A stretch of DNA of 64,000 bases. Source: Streptomyces sp. LUP30. Its GTDB lineage: Bacteria > Actinomycetota > Actinomycetes > Streptomycetales > Streptomycetaceae. Every line of letters starts with the position of its first letter. Position 1 is the stretch's first letter. This document shows positions 52,096 to 62,737 of the stretch, in pieces. Below the pieces are notes generated by a model that was not told where the DNA came from, did no database searches, and was given only the letters and a program-made list of their open reading frames with translations. The stretch spans positions 249,209 to 313,208 of the forward strand of contig NZ_MJAJ01000007.1 in assembly GCF_001746365.1 (NCBI RefSeq), read 5' to 3'. The position numbers and the translations under genes were made by a program.

Positions 52096-52656
52096 ATGCG
52101 GGTGGACGCGAAAGACATGGGCACCGACCTCAAAGAGGTGCTCATCACCAAGGAAGAGATCGACGCGAAGCTGGCTGGTCTGGCCGCGAAGATCGACGCG
52201 GAGTACGCGGGCAAGGATCTGCTCATCGTCGGCGTCCTCAAGGGCGCGGTGATGGTCATGGCCGACCTCGCCCGGGCCCTGTCCACCCCCGTCACCATGG
52301 ACTGGATGGCCGTGTCGTCCTACGGCGCGGGCACCCAGTCCTCCGGAGTGGTGCGGATCCTCAAGGACCTCGACACCGACATCAAGGGCAAGCACGTCCT
52401 GATCGTCGAGGACATCATCGACTCCGGCCTGACCCTGTCCTGGCTGCTGTCCAACCTCGGCTCGCGCGAGCCCGCCTCCCTCAAGGTGTGCACCCTGCTG
52501 CGCAAGCCCGAGGCGGCCAAGGTCGCCATCGACGTCGAGTGGGTCGGGTTCGACATCCCCAACGAGTTCGTCGTCGGCTACGGGCTGGACTACGCCGAGA
52601 AGTACCGCAACCTCCCGTTCGTGGGTACGCTCGCGCCGCACGTCTACGGCGGCTGA
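52096..52656 (+). CDS. hpt: Hypoxanthine phosphoribosyltransferase
   Basis: 186 residues. It makes IMP/GMP from hypoxanthine/guanine and PRPP. The PRPP-binding signature [14 protein letters not shown] is at about residue 105, with [15 protein letters not shown] upstream and the C-terminal [18 protein letters not shown]. The start is ambiguous: ATG 52096 (MRVDAKDMG) fits homologues that I remember, while GTG 52078 is the longest frame. It lies 72 bp after tilS in the same operon, followed by a small hairpin. Confidence 0.96.
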   Translation: MRVDAKDMGTDLKEVLITKEEIDAKLAGLAAKIDAEYAGKDLLIVGVLKGAVMVMADLARALSTPVTMDWMAVSSYGAGTQSSGVVRILKDLDTDIKGKHVLIVEDIIDSGLTLSWLLSNLGSREPASLKVCTLLRKPEAAKVAIDVEWVGFDIPNEFVVGYGLDYAEKYRNLPFVGTLAPHVYGG

Positions 52657-52658
52657 AA

Positions 52659-52682
52659 CCCGAAGGGCGCAAGCCCTTTGGG
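52659..52682 (+). terminator. Small hairpin after hpt
   Basis: CCCGAAGGGC and GCCCTTTGGG form a 10-bp stem (one wobble) with a GCAA tetraloop, 2 bp after the hpt stop. It could be a weak terminator or an mRNA stabiliser before ftsH. Confidence 0.6.
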
Positions 52683-52842
52683 AAGATCGGGAACCCCGGC
52701 GGGCCTCGCGCCGTTGGAGCATGCAGACGGGTGCGCCAGCCGTTCCGTGCGGCTTTGCGTGACGAAGCTGGGGTACCGTCAGAAGAACTGTCTTATCAAA
52801 CTCACTATGGCAGGAGGGACGGGGCGACACCGCTCCGTATGG

Positions 52843-54882
<2,040 letters not shown>

Positions 54883-54918
54883 TCCCGGCTCCGGGAGGCC
54901 CTACCAGGCCCGGAATGG

Positions 54919-54962
54919 ATGCCGCGCCCCCCAGGTTCTAGCCTGGGGGGCGCGGCATTTTC
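54919..54962 (+). terminator. Strong terminator of ftsH
   Basis: A 17-bp perfect stem (54919-54935 with 54942-54958), loop TTCTAG, followed by TTTT. It separates ftsH from folE. Confidence 0.95.
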
Positions 54963-55036
54963 CGTTTGACCGATTTCGTAGGCTCGCAGATGAGGTGCGT
55001 AACCACCCGAGCGACCCGCACAGGAACGAGGCCCCC

Positions 55037-55642
55037 ATGACCGACCCCGTGACGCTGGACGGCGACGGCTCCATCGGCGAGTTCGACGAGAAGCGCGCGG
55101 AGAACGCCGTACGCGAGCTGCTGATCGCGGTCGGCGAGGACCCGGAGCGCGAGGGGCTGCGGGAGACGCCGGCGCGGGTGGCGCGGGCTTACCGGGAGCT
55201 GCTGGCGGGCCTCACGCAGGTGCCCGAGGACGTCCTGACGACCACGTTCGACCTCGGCCACGACGAGATGGTGCTGGTCAAGGACATCGAGATCGTCTCT
55301 CTGTGCGAGCATCACATGCTGCCGTTCCACGGTGTCGCGCACGTGGGTTACATCCCTGCGGAGTCGGGCAAGATCACGGGTCTGTCCAAGCTGGCGCGGC
55401 TGGTCGAGGTGTACGCTCGCCGCCTCCAGGTGCAGGAACGTCTCACCACACAGGTGGCGGACTCCCTCATGCGAATCCTCGAAGCCCGTGGCGTCATCGT
55501 CGTCATCGAGGCCGAACACATGTGCATGTCGGTCCGGGGGATCCGTAAGCCCGGCGCCAAGACCACGACGTCCGCCGTGCGGGGACAGCTCAGGGACGCC
55601 ACGACCCGGGCCGAGGCGATGAGCCTGATACTCGCGCGCTGA
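55037..55642 (+). CDS. folE: GTP cyclohydrolase I
   Basis: 201 residues. It converts GTP to dihydroneopterin triphosphate, the first step of folate synthesis. Zinc ligands are Cys in [11 protein letters not shown] (about 89) with its His, and Cys in EHMCMSVRG (about 160). [34 protein letters not shown] is the family core. ATG at 55037. The other folate genes run on the opposite strand immediately downstream, separated by DUF3180. Confidence 0.97.
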   Translation: MTDPVTLDGDGSIGEFDEKRAENAVRELLIAVGEDPEREGLRETPARVARAYRELLAGLTQVPEDVLTTTFDLGHDEMVLVKDIEIVSLCEHHMLPFHGVAHVGYIPAESGKITGLSKLARLVEVYARRLQVQERLTTQVADSLMRILEARGVIVVIEAEHMCMSVRGIRKPGAKTTTSAVRGQLRDATTRAEAMSLILAR

Positions 55643-55711
55643 GGTGCAGTGACGCTCGCTGACGCGGGCTGACCTGCTGGTGGCGGTGCGGCGGTGCGGC
55701 GGTGCGGCGGC

Positions 55712-56197
55712 TCAGGCCGCGGTGGCCGCGCCGTTCTCGTGGTCGTCGTCCTCCGGGAGTCTGCAGACGCGCTCCAGGAAGATGGCCGCCGCTATCACTC
55801 CGACGCCCGCCAGGACCGAGAAGCCGGCGTAGATGGCCTGGTCACGGCGGGCGGGGATGTCGAGGGACTCCAGGAGGAAGACGCCCGTTCCTCCGTACAT
55901 TCCGGAGACGAGGGCGGCGACCAGAGCGCTGGACTGGCCGAAGACCACCGCGCGCGCCGCCATCAGGGGGTCGACGCCCTTGGCCTCGGGGCGGCGCTCG
56001 CGCTGGGCCTTGAGGCGGGCGCGCAGCGACAGCGCCGTAGCCGTGAGCACGACGGCGATCAGGGCGAGGACGATGGGGGCGGCCAGCGGGACGCTGGGAA
56101 GGGTCCCGATCGAGTTCCACAGGCGCGCGCCCGCCCAGGACAGGATCGCGGCCACGACGAACACGCCGGCCAGCACCCTGATGCGCAGCTCTCTCAC
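55712..56197 (-). CDS. DUF3180 membrane protein
   Basis: 161 residues, four membrane helices (near 6-22, 39-56, 78-98 and 118-138), the DUF3180 family that is regularly next to folate genes in actinobacteria. The stretch between helices 2 and 3, RARLKAQRERRPEAKGVDPLMAARAVVFG, is basic and cytoplasmic. GTG at 56197 follows AAGGGACACC. It is 84 bp after folK in the same direction. Function unknown; a role linked to folate or to membrane supply is only contextual. Confidence 0.9.
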   Translation of the reverse strand: MRELRIRVLAGVFVVAAILSWAGARLWNSIGTLPSVPLAAPIVLALIAVVLTATALSLRARLKAQRERRPEAKGVDPLMAARAVVFGQSSALVAALVSGMYGGTGVFLLESLDIPARRDQAIYAGFSVLAGVGVIAAAIFLERVCRLPEDDDHENGAATAA

Positions 56198-56281
56198 GGT
56201 GTCCCTTCAGCTCCCCCGCGCCCGCGGCGGGAAGATCTCGCGGGCAGTGGTCTCGTTGACCTTTCTGATTGACCTTAACGA

Positions 56282-56893
56282 CTAGACCGGCAGGTGGAGT
56301 TCCAGGTCCTCGCGGGCTTCGACGCCCTCGCGGGGGAGGGAGCCCAGAAGGTCGGCGACGGTGCCGCGGCCGGGCAGTTGGGCCTCGGGCTCCACGTCGT
56401 GCCACGGGGCCAGCACGAAGGCGCGCTGGTGGGCGCGGGGGTGCGGGAGGGTCAGGTGCGGGTCGTCGTCGACGACGTCGGCGTACGCGACGATGTCGAC
56501 GTCCAGCGTGCGCGCGCCCCAGCGTTCGTCCCGCACCCGGTGGAAGGCCTCCTCGACCGCATGGGCGCGCTCCAGGAGGGACGACGGCGGAAGGGTCGTC
56601 TTGAGCAGGACCACCGCGTTGAAGTACGAGGGCTGGCTGCCGGGCTCGACGCCCCACGGCTCCGTCTCGTACACGGGGGAGACGGCCTTGATGCGGACGC
56701 CGGGGGTGTCCTCGAGGGCGTCGATGGCCCCCTGGAGCGTCTCCAGGCGGTTGCCCAGGTTGGAGCCGAGGGAGATCACGGCACGTTTGGGGTTGTGCAG
56801 GGTGGTGTCGGCGGCGTCGACCTTCTCGACGACGGAGGCGGGTACCGGCTGTACGGTCGGGTCGCTCTGGCCCTCGGTGAAGAACGCGGTCAT
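56282..56893 (-). CDS. folK: 2-amino-4-hydroxy-6-hydroxymethyldihydropteridine pyrophosphokinase
   Basis: 203 residues. It transfers pyrophosphate from ATP to 6-hydroxymethyldihydropterin. Family signatures are ISLGSNLGNR (about 41), SPVYETEPWG and the PROSITE-type block WGARTLDVDIVAY (about 125). The N-terminal 38 residues are an extension. ATG at 56893 overlaps the folB stop by four bases (ATGA), so translation is coupled. It is downstream of folB and upstream of DUF3180. Confidence 0.97.
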   Translation of the reverse strand: MTAFFTEGQSDPTVQPVPASVVEKVDAADTTLHNPKRAVISLGSNLGNRLETLQGAIDALEDTPGVRIKAVSPVYETEPWGVEPGSQPSYFNAVVLLKTTLPPSSLLERAHAVEEAFHRVRDERWGARTLDVDIVAYADVVDDDPHLTLPHPRAHQRAFVLAPWHDVEPEAQLPGRGTVADLLGSLPREGVEAREDLELHLPV

Positions 56894-57249
56894 GCTCGGC
56901 TCCGGGTGATGGTGACGGTCACGTCGTCGAAGGGGACGGTGATCGGCGCGTCCGGTTTGTGGACGCAGACCTCGACCTCCTGGACCCCTTCGTGCTTCAG
57001 ACAGGCCTGGGCGATGCGCTCGGCGAGCGTCTCGATGAGGTCGACGGCCTCGCCCTGGACGACGGCCACGACCTCCTCCGCCACGATGCCGTAGTGCACG
57101 GTCTTCGCCAGGTCGTCGTCGGCCGCGGCCGCTCGGGTGTCGAGGCCCAGGACGAGGTCCACGAGGAAGGTCTGGCCTTCCTCGCGTTCCTTGGGGAACA
57201 CGCCGTGGTACCCGCGGGCCTTCAGGCCGCGCAGCGCGACACGATCCAC
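56890..57249 (-). CDS. folB: Dihydroneopterin aldolase
   Basis: 119 residues, the standard actinobacterial length. It cleaves dihydroneopterin to 6-hydroxymethyldihydropterin and glycolaldehyde. DRVALRGLKARGYHGVFPKEREEGQTFLVDLVL carries the N-terminal family residues, with the active-site Tyr and Glu in the YHG...E region; VEVCVHKPDAPI carries the catalytic Lys. I prefer GTG at 57249 with AGGAG 8 nt upstream; GTG 57258 is adjacent to that site. It overlaps folK by four bases. Confidence 0.97.
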   Translation of the reverse strand: MDRVALRGLKARGYHGVFPKEREEGQTFLVDLVLGLDTRAAAADDDLAKTVHYGIVAEEVVAVVQGEAVDLIETLAERIAQACLKHEGVQEVEVCVHKPDAPITVPFDDVTVTITRSRA

Positions 57250-57559
57250 GCGAATCACTCCTGCAATCGTCGGTTGGGGCCGGTGCGTACCGGGTGCGGG
57301 CGGCGGCCCGGCCTCGAACGAATCTACCTGCGAGCACTGACAGTCCCGGGCTCCGGCCGCGCCGGCCGGGACCGGAGCCGGGAGATTTCACCGGGCGTTT
57401 CCCTTGGGGAACCCGGCGGCCCACGGGTTGGTAGCCGCCCCTACCCGTGGGTTCGTGATTCCAACCACTCCTTCGTCCCTCTGGCCGACCTGAGCCGACC
57501 CGAGCCGGCGCTCGGAGCGACCTGAGGGCCTGCTGCCCCGTTGCGGCCCGTCCATCCGC
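57250..57559. other. Spacer between NTF2-like gene and folB
   Basis: 310 bases, minus-strand operon direction. A 9-bp stem, CCCACGGGT with ACCCGTGGG (57420-57451), has a 14-nt loop containing a second possible stem (GGTAG/CTACC). It may reduce read-through from folP or hold a folB promoter. No gene is seen. Confidence 0.5.
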
Positions 57560-58108
57560 TCAGGAAGGGGTGTCCTCGCTCCCAGGGGCCCCGGGGTCCT
57601 CCGGGATCTCCTGGATCTCGGAGCTGTCGGCGTCGTCGTTGTCCGCCAGGACCGGAGAGGCGTGGTGCGACCACAGCTTCCAGCCGTCGGAGGTGCGGCG
57701 GAACACATTGGTGGCGACCACCAGCTGGCCGACGAGCGGCCCGAGTTCCTCGCCGTCCTCGGGGGCGGGGCCGCCGCTGAGGATGTTCTCGGTGCAGGTC
57801 ACCAGGGCGGTGTCGCCGGTGACGGAGACGTGCACATCGGTGAGGAAGAACTGGATGTAGTCGGTGTTCGCCATGATCAGCGCATACGACCTGAGGACCT
57901 CGCCCCGGCCGGTGAGCACCGGCCACCCGGGGTGCACACAGGAGACGACGCCGACGTCCGCCGGGTCGTGGTACGTCTCGTCCACCCCCAGGTCGGCGGG
58001 GGTGAGCCAGAGGGAGGAGACCCCTTCGAAGTCGCCTTGCTCGAGCGCCTCGTAGAAGGCGGCGTTGGCGGCTTCGACCTGCTCGACGTCGGTGTGGGGG
58101 GCGCTCAC
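57560..58108 (-). CDS. NTF2-like/SnoaL-like small domain protein
   Basis: 182 residues of the nuclear transport factor 2-like fold: ANAAFYEALEQGDFEGVSSLWL at the start, HPGWPVLTGRGEVLRSYALIM in the middle, VVATNVFRRTSDGWKLWSHHASP at the end, then an acidic disordered tail. Such cone-shaped domains bind or catalyse small molecules; no catalytic residues can be named. GTG at 58108 overlaps the folP stop by 4 nt (GTGA), so translation is coupled to folP, which is unusual for a protein with no assigned folate role. Confidence 0.88.
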   Translation of the reverse strand: MSAPHTDVEQVEAANAAFYEALEQGDFEGVSSLWLTPADLGVDETYHDPADVGVVSCVHPGWPVLTGRGEVLRSYALIMANTDYIQFFLTDVHVSVTGDTALVTCTENILSGGPAPEDGEELGPLVGQLVVATNVFRRTSDGWKLWSHHASPVLADNDDADSSEIQEIPEDPGAPGSEDTPS

Positions 58109-59091
58109 CGGGCTCCCTCTGTGCGGGGCGTGCCGGACTGGGTCCGCGCTTCGGCCGTGCTTCCCGCGCCGGGTGGGCTCGTCGCCGCCCGCGCCTGCCG
58201 GGGTGCGCCTGCGCCCGGCGCGTCCTGCTCCGTGCGCGCCCCTTCCACGGCTCGTGCGACCCGCACCGCGTCCGCCGTCGCGCGGACCTCATGCACCCGG
58301 ACCGCCCAGGCGCCCGCCTGGGCCGCGAGGGCCGAGACGGCCGCGGTGGCGGCGTCCCGCTCGCGCGCGGGCGGTGGAGCGCCCTGCGGACCGGCCAGGA
58401 CCCGGCCCAGGAACCGTTTACGGGAGGCGGCGACCAGCAGCGGGTGCCCGAGGGCGTGCAGCCGGTCGAGGTGGGCGAGGAGCACCAGGTCGTGGTCGGC
58501 CTCCTTGGAGAATCCGAGGCCCGGGTCGACGACGATGCGGTCGGGGGCGACGCCGCCCGCCAGAACGGCCTCCACGCGCGCGTGGAGCTCGTCCACGACT
58601 TCGGCGACGACGTCGGCGTAGACGCCCTTGACGTTGCCTCCCTCGAGGAAGCCCCGCCAGTGCATGACGACGAAGGGGGCGCCCGCGTCCGCCACGGTCG
58701 GGATCATCGCCGGGTCGGCCAGACCGCCGCTGACGTCGTTCACGAGGGTGGCACCGGCCCCGAGGGCCTGGGCGGCGACGGTGGCGCGCATGGTGTCGAC
58801 GGAGACGACCACGCCTTCGGAGGCCAGGCCCCGGACCACGGGAACGACCCGGCGGAGCTCCTCGGCCTCGTCGACACGGGTGGCGCCCGGGCGGGTGGAC
58901 TCGCCTCCGACGTCGACCAGGTCCGCGCCCTCGGCGACGAGCTGCAGACCGTGTTTGACGGCGGCCGTCGTGTCGAACCAGCGGCCGCCGTCGGAGAAGG
59001 AGTCGGGGGTCACGTTGACGACTCCCATGACCGCGCAGCGGTCCCATTCGGGAAGCCCGACGACGCGCCCGCGTCCGCTCTGCTTGCTCAT
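58105..59091 (-). CDS. folP: Dihydropteroate synthase
   Basis: 328 residues. It joins pABA to hydroxymethyldihydropterin diphosphate; target of sulfonamides. Core segments are VMGVVNVTPDSFSDGG, DVGGESTRPGA, the VDPGLGFSKEADHD block and ASRKRFLGR. The C-terminal 45 residues are an Ala/Pro/Thr-rich disordered extension not found in most DHPS. ATG at 59091 (weak ribosome site); the longer frame to 59274 is Arg/Ala-rich and unlikely. It is the first gene of the minus-strand folP-NTF2-folB-folK run. Confidence 0.95.
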   Translation of the reverse strand: MSKQSGRGRVVGLPEWDRCAVMGVVNVTPDSFSDGGRWFDTTAAVKHGLQLVAEGADLVDVGGESTRPGATRVDEAEELRRVVPVVRGLASEGVVVSVDTMRATVAAQALGAGATLVNDVSGGLADPAMIPTVADAGAPFVVMHWRGFLEGGNVKGVYADVVAEVVDELHARVEAVLAGGVAPDRIVVDPGLGFSKEADHDLVLLAHLDRLHALGHPLLVAASRKRFLGRVLAGPQGAPPPARERDAATAAVSALAAQAGAWAVRVHEVRATADAVRVARAVEGARTEQDAPGAGAPRQARAATSPPGAGSTAEARTQSGTPRTEGAR

Positions 59092-59231
59092 GCGTTCAGC
59101 GTAGGCCCAGGAGGGAGCCGTGCCGTGGCGCGGCCCGGACCGAAACCCGCGAGGCCGGGCGGCGGGCCCCTCGCCCGGGCCGTTCTCGGCGGCCCGGGCC
59201 CGGTCGGCGCCGGACCGGCATGGCGCTGCGG

Positions 59232-61067
59232 CTACGCGGCCCGTACGTCTCGGTCCGCCACGGCGTGCGCACACGCGCGTGCCGGTGCGGAACGGCGGCG
59301 CAGGAAGCGCGGCAGGGGCAGGGCGAGAGTGACGAAGCCTTCGGCCTGCATCGCGGCGAAGCCGATGCGTGGCAGGTCCGCGGAGGCCCGGTAGACCACG
59401 AAGCGCGGCTCCCAGCGGGGCTGGAACTTGGCGTTGAACTTGTACAGCGACTCGATCTGGAACCAGCGGGAGAGGAAGACCAGCAGGCCGCGCCAGGCGC
59501 GCAGCACGGGACCGGCGCCGATCTTCTCGCCGCGGGCCAGAGCCGCGCGGAACATGGCGAAGTTCAGCGACACGCGCGTGATGCCGAACTTCGGCGCCGC
59601 CTGGAGGGCGGCGACGATCAGCAGCTCGTTCATGCCGGGGTCGGCCGAGCGGTCGCGGCGCATCAGGTCCAGCGAGGCGCCGTCGGGGCCCCAGGGCACG
59701 AAGTGCAGGATCGCCTTCAGGTCGCCGTACTCGCCGGGGACCTCGTCGGTCTTGTGGGCGGTGGCGATGAGGCAGTCGGTGTCGGTGACGTCGCCGATGC
59801 GGCCCAGTGCCATCGAGAAGCCGCGCTCGGTGTCGGTGCCGCGCCAGTCCTCCGCGGCGCGCCGGATGCGCTCGAGTTCGGCCTCGCCGAGGTCACCCAC
59901 GCGCCGTACCCGGGTTTCGTAACCGGCGCGTTCGATGCGCTTGACCATTTGGCGCACGTTGCGCATCGCGCGGCCGGCGAGGGAGAAATCCGCCACGTCC
60001 ACCACCGCCTCGTCGCCCAGTTCGAGGGCGTCCAGGCCGGTCTCCCGGGTCCAGACCTCGCCACCGGTCTCCGAGCAGCCCATGACGGCCGGGGTCCAGG
60101 AGTGGGCCTTGGCCTCGTCCATGAAGCGCTCGATGGCGCCGGGCCAGGCCTCGACGTCGCCGATGGGGTCGCCGCTGGCGAGCATCACGCCGGAGACCAC
60201 GCGGTAGGTGACGGCCGCCTTGCCGCTGGGGGAGAAGACGACGGCCTTGTCGCGGCGCAGCGCGAAGTGGCCGAGGGAGTCGCGGCGGCCGTGCTTGGCC
60301 AGCAGGGCGCGCAGACGGCTCTCGTCCTCCTCGGTGAGGCGGGCGGCCGGGTGCTCGGGGCGGAAGGCGAGGTAGATCGTGGTGACCGCCGTGAGCAGAC
60401 CCAGGGCGCCCAGGGAGGCGCCGACGGTCCAGGAGGTGTTGCCCTGGTAGTCGACCGGGCCCTCGAAGCCGAAGAGGCCGTACAGGACGTGCGCAAGGCG
60501 ATCGGCCAGGCTCGGGTCGCCGATCATCCGGTTGGGGTGGACGCTGACGATGACCAGCCCCAGACCGAGGGAACCGGCGCCCATGAGGACGAAGTTCGCG
60601 AGCGCGCGCCAGCGGCTGCGCGGGTCGGGCAGCGCCGCGAACTGGTCGCGGTGCAGCAGCAACGGGACCAGGAGCGCCACCGAGATGAGCGCGCCCACGA
60701 TCGAGTGGCGGTACACGAACTGGGCGACCGCGCCGGCGGGGAGCAGCACCACGGCGGCCCGCCATGCGCGCCGCTTGCCGCGCCTGAGCCCGTGGGCGAG
60801 CAGCAGCAGGAGCACGCCGGCGCTGAGCGACAGCGCGGCCGCGAACGGCCCGAAGGAGCCCGGAAGCACCTCCGCGAAGGTGTGCATACGGCTGTGCCGG
60901 AACCGCGGGAAGACGCCCCCCGCGACGTCCAGCAGGCCCACAAGGGCACAGGCCCGGGCGACGAGGGCGGGAACGGCCTCAGGGCGCGGACCTCGCACTA
61001 TCCGCCGCACCCGGCTCGTTCGGCGCGGAACCCCGCCCGACATTTCCGCATCTTCCGTGACAGACAT
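59232..61067 (-). CDS. MprF-like membrane protein with lysylphosphatidylglycerol synthase C-terminal domain (DUF2156)
   Basis: 611 residues from ATG 61067. About seven N-terminal membrane helices are followed by a cytoplasmic DUF2156/GNAT-like domain with KAAVTYRVVSGVMLASGDPIGD, the middle FMDEAKAHSWTPAVMGCSE and MNELLIVAALQAAPKFGITRVSLNFAMFR. There is no fused lysyl-tRNA synthetase, so it must use free aminoacyl-tRNA, as MprF does. It likely modifies membrane lipids and lowers sensitivity to cationic peptides; which amino acid is used cannot be read. The start could be ATG 61118; I prefer 61067 because upstream codons are not GC-biased. It is divergent from the esterase. Confidence 0.88.
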   Translation of the reverse strand: MSVTEDAEMSGGVPRRTSRVRRIVRGPRPEAVPALVARACALVGLLDVAGGVFPRFRHSRMHTFAEVLPGSFGPFAAALSLSAGVLLLLLAHGLRRGKRRAWRAAVVLLPAGAVAQFVYRHSIVGALISVALLVPLLLHRDQFAALPDPRSRWRALANFVLMGAGSLGLGLVIVSVHPNRMIGDPSLADRLAHVLYGLFGFEGPVDYQGNTSWTVGASLGALGLLTAVTTIYLAFRPEHPAARLTEEDESRLRALLAKHGRRDSLGHFALRRDKAVVFSPSGKAAVTYRVVSGVMLASGDPIGDVEAWPGAIERFMDEAKAHSWTPAVMGCSETGGEVWTRETGLDALELGDEAVVDVADFSLAGRAMRNVRQMVKRIERAGYETRVRRVGDLGEAELERIRRAAEDWRGTDTERGFSMALGRIGDVTDTDCLIATAHKTDEVPGEYGDLKAILHFVPWGPDGASLDLMRRDRSADPGMNELLIVAALQAAPKFGITRVSLNFAMFRAALARGEKIGAGPVLRAWRGLLVFLSRWFQIESLYKFNAKFQPRWEPRFVVYRASADLPRIGFAAMQAEGFVTLALPLPRFLRRRSAPARACAHAVADRDVRAA

Positions 61068-61279
61068 CGCATCCCGTAGTTCCGCGAGAGACCTTGGACC
61101 CGGTGCCGATTCGGGCATCCGGCGACATTGCGCCCTCTAGGACGGTGTCTTGGGCAGAGAGGTTCACTCATCTCGCCAAAGGCATGGAAAAGGCGAAGAA
61201 AAATCCGGGACAAGCCCTCGCGAAGGAGTCGGGGGAAGCGGGTGTGGTCCCGGACGAAGAGCAGGCAGGAAACCACCGC

Positions 61280-62404
61280 ATGGGACTCACGAGCAACAAA
61301 GTGCTGCTGCTGTCAGTGCTGTTCGCCTTACTGCTGTTCGCCGGCACGGTCTGGCTGTGGCCGAGGCTGGCCAGGCAGAGCTGGCGGGCCGTCGCCGGGC
61401 GGGTCGGCCTGCTGCTCGCCACCCAGTTGGCGCTCTTCGCGTCCATAGGACTCTCCGCCAATCAGGCGTTCGGTTTCTACGCCAGCTGGGCGGACCTGTT
61501 CGGCCAGGAGACGGAGCAGGGCGTGGTCGTCGACCACTCCTCGGGCGGCCCGGCCGGACCGCTGAGGGTGGTGGACACGCGGCGGGTGGACCTCGGGAGC
61601 AGCGGGCGGCCGGAAGCGGGCGGGCAGGTCCAGAAGGTCGCCATCGACGGGCGCACGACGCACATCACCACGCCCGCGTACGTGTATCTGCCGCCGGAGT
61701 ACTTCGAGCCGGCCTATCGCACGCGGACGTTTCCCGCGGCCGTGGTCCTCACGGGGTACCCGGGCACGGCGAAGGCGCTCGTGGACAAGCTGCACTACCC
61801 GCGCACCGCGCGGCAGCTGGCCGGGGACGGCAGCATGCAGCCGATGATCCTGGTGATGCTGCGTCCCACGGTGGCGCCGCCCAGGGACACGGAGTGCGTG
61901 GACATCCCGGGCGGTCCGCAGACCGAGTCGTTCTTCGCGAAGGATCTGCGGGACGCCGTGGCCGCCCACTACAGGGTGGGTAGGAAGGCGAGCAATTGGG
62001 GCATCATCGGGGACTCCACGGGCGGGTACTGCGCGCTGAAGCTGGCGATGCACCACCCGGAGGCCTACGGGGCCGCTGCGGGCCTGTCGGCGTACTACAA
62101 GGCGCCGATCGACCCGACCACCGGAGACCTCTTCCACGGGAACAAGACGCTGCGCAATGAGGCGGATCTGCTCTGGTTTCTGAAGAATCGTTCCGCTCCC
62201 GCCACCTCTCTGCTGGTCACCAGCAGCAAGGCCGGAGAAAGCAACTACAAGGCCACGCAGAAGTTCATAGACCTGGCGAAGGCCACGGGCAGGACCAGGG
62301 TCTCGTCGATCATCCTGGAAAGCGGCGGGCACAACTTCAACACCTGGCGGCGGGAGATTCCGCCCACGCTGCAGTGGATCAGCGGTCGGTTGAGCGACCG
62401 TTGA
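61280..62404 (+). CDS. Membrane-anchored esterase (mycolyltransferase-like alpha/beta hydrolase)
   Basis: 374 residues. Two N-terminal helices (VLLLSVLFALLLFAGTVWLW; VGLLLATQLALFASIGL) tether an extracytoplasmic esterase of the EsteraseD/antigen-85-like fold. The nucleophile is Ser in GDSTGGYCALKLAM, and the His is in ESGGHNFNTW. YVYLPPEYF precedes the first strand. ATG at 61280 follows GCAGGAAACCACC; the open frame to 61094 has no start site of quality. Substrate unknown. GCCGGT repeats begin immediately after its stop. Confidence 0.9.
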   Translation: MGLTSNKVLLLSVLFALLLFAGTVWLWPRLARQSWRAVAGRVGLLLATQLALFASIGLSANQAFGFYASWADLFGQETEQGVVVDHSSGGPAGPLRVVDTRRVDLGSSGRPEAGGQVQKVAIDGRTTHITTPAYVYLPPEYFEPAYRTRTFPAAVVLTGYPGTAKALVDKLHYPRTARQLAGDGSMQPMILVMLRPTVAPPRDTECVDIPGGPQTESFFAKDLRDAVAAHYRVGRKASNWGIIGDSTGGYCALKLAMHHPEAYGAAAGLSAYYKAPIDPTTGDLFHGNKTLRNEADLLWFLKNRSAPATSLLVTSSKAGESNYKATQKFIDLAKATGRTRVSSIILESGGHNFNTWRREIPPTLQWISGRLSDR

Positions 62405-62474
62405 GCCGGTGCCGGTGCCGGTGCCGGTGCCGGTGCCGGTGCCGAGGTGAAGGTGAAGGCGAAGGTGAAGGTGG
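62405..62474 (+). repeat. Hexanucleotide repeats after the esterase stop codon
   Basis: Six exact GCCGGT copies (62405-62440) start right after the TGA, followed by GAAGGT-type hexamers (to about 62474). Confidence 0.95.
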
Positions 62475-62737
62475 AGGCGGAAGTGGGCATGGGTGCAGGC
62501 GACGGTGGGGGCAGGGGTGGAGCGAGGGCTGGGTGACCCTCGTGCCGGGTGGGTGCGGCTCCACCCGGGACGGAGGCGGCGGGCGTCCCCGGTCCCTTGC
62601 CGGGACGGGAAATGATCTTGCTTCTCGTCGAATTCGGCGACAAGCCAGTTTCCTGATGCAGTGTGAAGGCTTCGTTATGGCTGAGTTTTTGTGGGGCGGG
62701 GCGCCAACAAACGCCTACGCGCGGTAAGTTTCTGGCC
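62405..62737. other. Intergenic, repeats and weak hairpins
   Basis: 333 bases. After the hexamers, an 8-bp stem CCGGGTGG/CCACCCGG lies at 62545-62568. The rest is less GC-rich (62600-62737) and presumably holds the promoter of the downstream gene. No ribosome site is obvious before 62738. Confidence 0.5.

Noticed and set aside
61068..61118. Longer N-terminus for the MprF-like protein
   Set aside because: Possible, but the 17 extra codons lack GC-biased third positions; kept only as an alternative start.
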